A stretch of DNA of 64,000 bases from Flavobacterium sp. LC2016-12 (GTDB taxonomy: Bacteria > Bacteroidota > Bacteroidia > Flavobacteriales > Flavobacteriaceae): assembly GCF_015351595.1 (NCBI RefSeq), contig NZ_JADKPT010000001.1, forward strand, positions 682,001 to 746,000, in the 5' to 3' direction. Shown piece after piece: positions 62,921 to 64,000 of this stretch. Position 1 is the first letter of the stretch. Every line of letters starts with the position of its first letter. Made by a program: the position numbers and the translations under genes. The notes under the pieces were generated by a model. That model saw only the letters and a list, made by a program, of their open reading frames with translations, was not told the DNA's origin and made no database searches.

Positions 62921-63303
62921 TAATGTATTTTGACGTTCTTTTTCCAATAAAAATAAACCGTAAAAACAGTTATCAAAACTAAAATCCATAAAACCGGACT
63001 GCTGAAAAAGCTTTGATAACTTCTGCCATTTGGAATTTCTACAAAAGGCACTGTTATAAAAATATCCAATAACAAGGCTGTTCCTGCTATTATAATTCCA
63101 ACTATCATTCCGTTAGTTTGATATCCTTTTTTATAATAAAACTGAGCCGCCAGAAAAACATAAAATGAAATAACAATCATAACTATAAAAGCTTGCGCGA
63201 AGAATGAATCTTTAATTACTGGAATACTTCCCAAAATATAAAAAGATAAACTCACACAAGTCCAGACGAATAAACCAGACAACATTCCTCTCAAAAAATG
63301 CAT
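62920..63303 (-). CDS. Four-helix membrane protein (DUF5367-like)
   Basis: The 127-residue protein has four hydrophobic segments and begins MHFLRGMLSGLFVWTCVSLSFYILG, which recalls DUF5367. Function is unknown. It follows the NmrA-like gene by 6 bases and is probably co-transcribed with it. Confidence 0.65.
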   Translation of the reverse strand: MHFLRGMLSGLFVWTCVSLSFYILGSIPVIKDSFFAQAFIVMIVISFYVFLAAQFYYKKGYQTNGMIVGIIIAGTALLLDIFITVPFVEIPNGRSYQSFFSSPVLWILVLITVFTVYFYWKKNVKIH

Positions 63304-63309
63304 TTTGAT

Positions 63310-64000
63310 TTAATTATGAGGTACAGTCTGATTCCAAATGCCGGTTTTAGCTGTTTCTAAAGCATAAGCAGAGAAATCTTTGGCTTTTCTGCCTAAAACC
63401 TTTTCTATATCTGAAGTAATGGATGAATTTCGGCCATCCAAAACCTGTTCAAATAAATAGTTAACCAGCCAAATATGATCTTCCGGAACCTGGTATTCTC
63501 TCAGCATCTGAATATATTCTTCTAAAGTTAGAGATTGAAAAGCGATTTCTCTATCCGTAGCTTTCGCAATTTCTGCAATAACTTCCTTGAAAGTTAATAA
63601 TCTTGGCCCTGTAAGTTCGTAGGTTTGTCCGTTGTGCTTGTCATCTAAAATCGAAGCTACAATTACATCGGCAATATCATCAGCATCTGTAAAAGGTTCT
63701 AGTGCTTCGGCTCTTGGTAATGCAACGTAACCTGCTAATATTGGCTCCAGAAAGAAGCTTTCGCTAAAGTTTTGGTTGAACCAGCTTGCTCGTACGATTG
63801 TCCATTTTTTGGCATTGGTTTTCACTATTTCTTCACAAATTTGCGCTTCTTTTTCGCCTCTTCCGGAAAGTAAAACCATTTTCTGAACGCCCATTTGCGT
63901 AGCTAAGCCACTAAAAAGCTGAATAGCAGTTGTTGCTGAAGGAATAGCCAAATCAGGCTGGTAACTAATATAAACGGCATCTATGTCCTGAAGCGCCGCT
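63310..64000 (-). CDS. NmrA-like NAD(P)-binding protein, atypical SDR (N-terminus outside window)
   Basis: The minus-strand frame stays open to the window edge (reading AALQDIDAVYISYQPDLAIPSA before the first listed start), so about 230 C-terminal residues are present and the N-terminal nucleotide-binding motif lies outside. The visible part (MGVQKMVLLSGRGEKEAQ, WTIVRASWFNQNFSESF, EPFTDADDIADVIVASILDDKHNGQTYELTGPRLLTFKEVIAEI) matches the NmrA/TMR-like atypical SDRs, many of which are quinone or NAD(P)H redox sensors. Substrate unknown. Confidence 0.88.
   Translation of the reverse strand, partial: AALQDIDAVYISYQPDLAIPSATTAIQLFSGLATQMGVQKMVLLSGRGEKEAQICEEIVKTNAKKWTIVRASWFNQNFSESFFLEPILAGYVALPRAEALEPFTDADDIADVIVASILDDKHNGQTYELTGPRLLTFKEVIAEIAKATDREIAFQSLTLEEYIQMLREYQVPEDHIWLVNYLFEQVLDGRNSSITSDIEKVLGRKAKDFSAYALETAKTGIWNQTVPHN

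Overview
The window looks like a chromosomal segment of a flavobacterium (Bacteroidota, Flavobacterium-like). The DNA is A+T-rich and the gene content is characteristic: a SusC/SusD pair, outer-membrane lipoproteins, a type VI secretion spike with an orphan effector, and promoters of the Bacteroidota form TTTG-N19/20-TAnnTTTG. Intergenic gaps hold short tandem repeats and nested palindromes. No rRNA, tRNA, CRISPR array, transposase or integrase was seen. The first and last genes run off the window.

Layout. 1-2534: end of an RND drug-efflux pump and its outer-membrane lipoprotein. 2863-7553: a secreted basic protein, an MscS-type channel and a Na+/H+ antiporter. 7878-19708: a xylan-type polysaccharide utilisation locus with LacI regulator, SusC, SusD, a surface glycan-binding lipoprotein, a GH10 xylanase with inserted carbohydrate-binding modules, and a GH35-like enzyme. 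Two operator-like palindromes lie between the regulator and susC, one of them on the susC -33 element. 20516-23107: OxyR (C199/C208 retained), an exported alpha/beta hydrolase and OsmC, an oxidative-stress group. 23486-26193: metNIQ methionine importer preceded by what looks like a Met-codon leader peptide and a transcription attenuator. 26323-32188: a type VI secretion effector cassette (VgrG, Tle1-like DUF2235 lipase, DUF2931 lipoproteins as likely immunity proteins). 32953-42275: a five-gene restriction locus in which mcrBC (type IV) sits between hsdS and hsdR of a type I system. 42460-46405: a kaiC-kaiB-kaiB-histidine kinase-response regulator operon. 47145-51872: two TetR modules, each with a matching set of palindromic operators, controlling an SDR enzyme in one case and a thioesterase plus an EmrB-type exporter in the other. 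52195-53997: alkylbase DNA glycosylase and several very small proteins. 54059-61933: two paralogous secreted sulfatases around an outer-membrane protein, a small DUF2541-like protein and a DUF1254/DUF1214 lipoprotein. 62160-64000: membrane proteins and an NmrA-like oxidoreductase.

The most promising undescribed items are the Met leader/attenuator before metN, the hsdMS-mcrBC-hsdR locus with a PUA/EVE-like McrB, the kaiCBB-kinase operon, the effector whose N-terminus resembles VgrG needle repeats, and a set of unrelated nested inverted-repeat elements in the intergenic regions. Function calls rest on motif recognition by eye; no database search was run.
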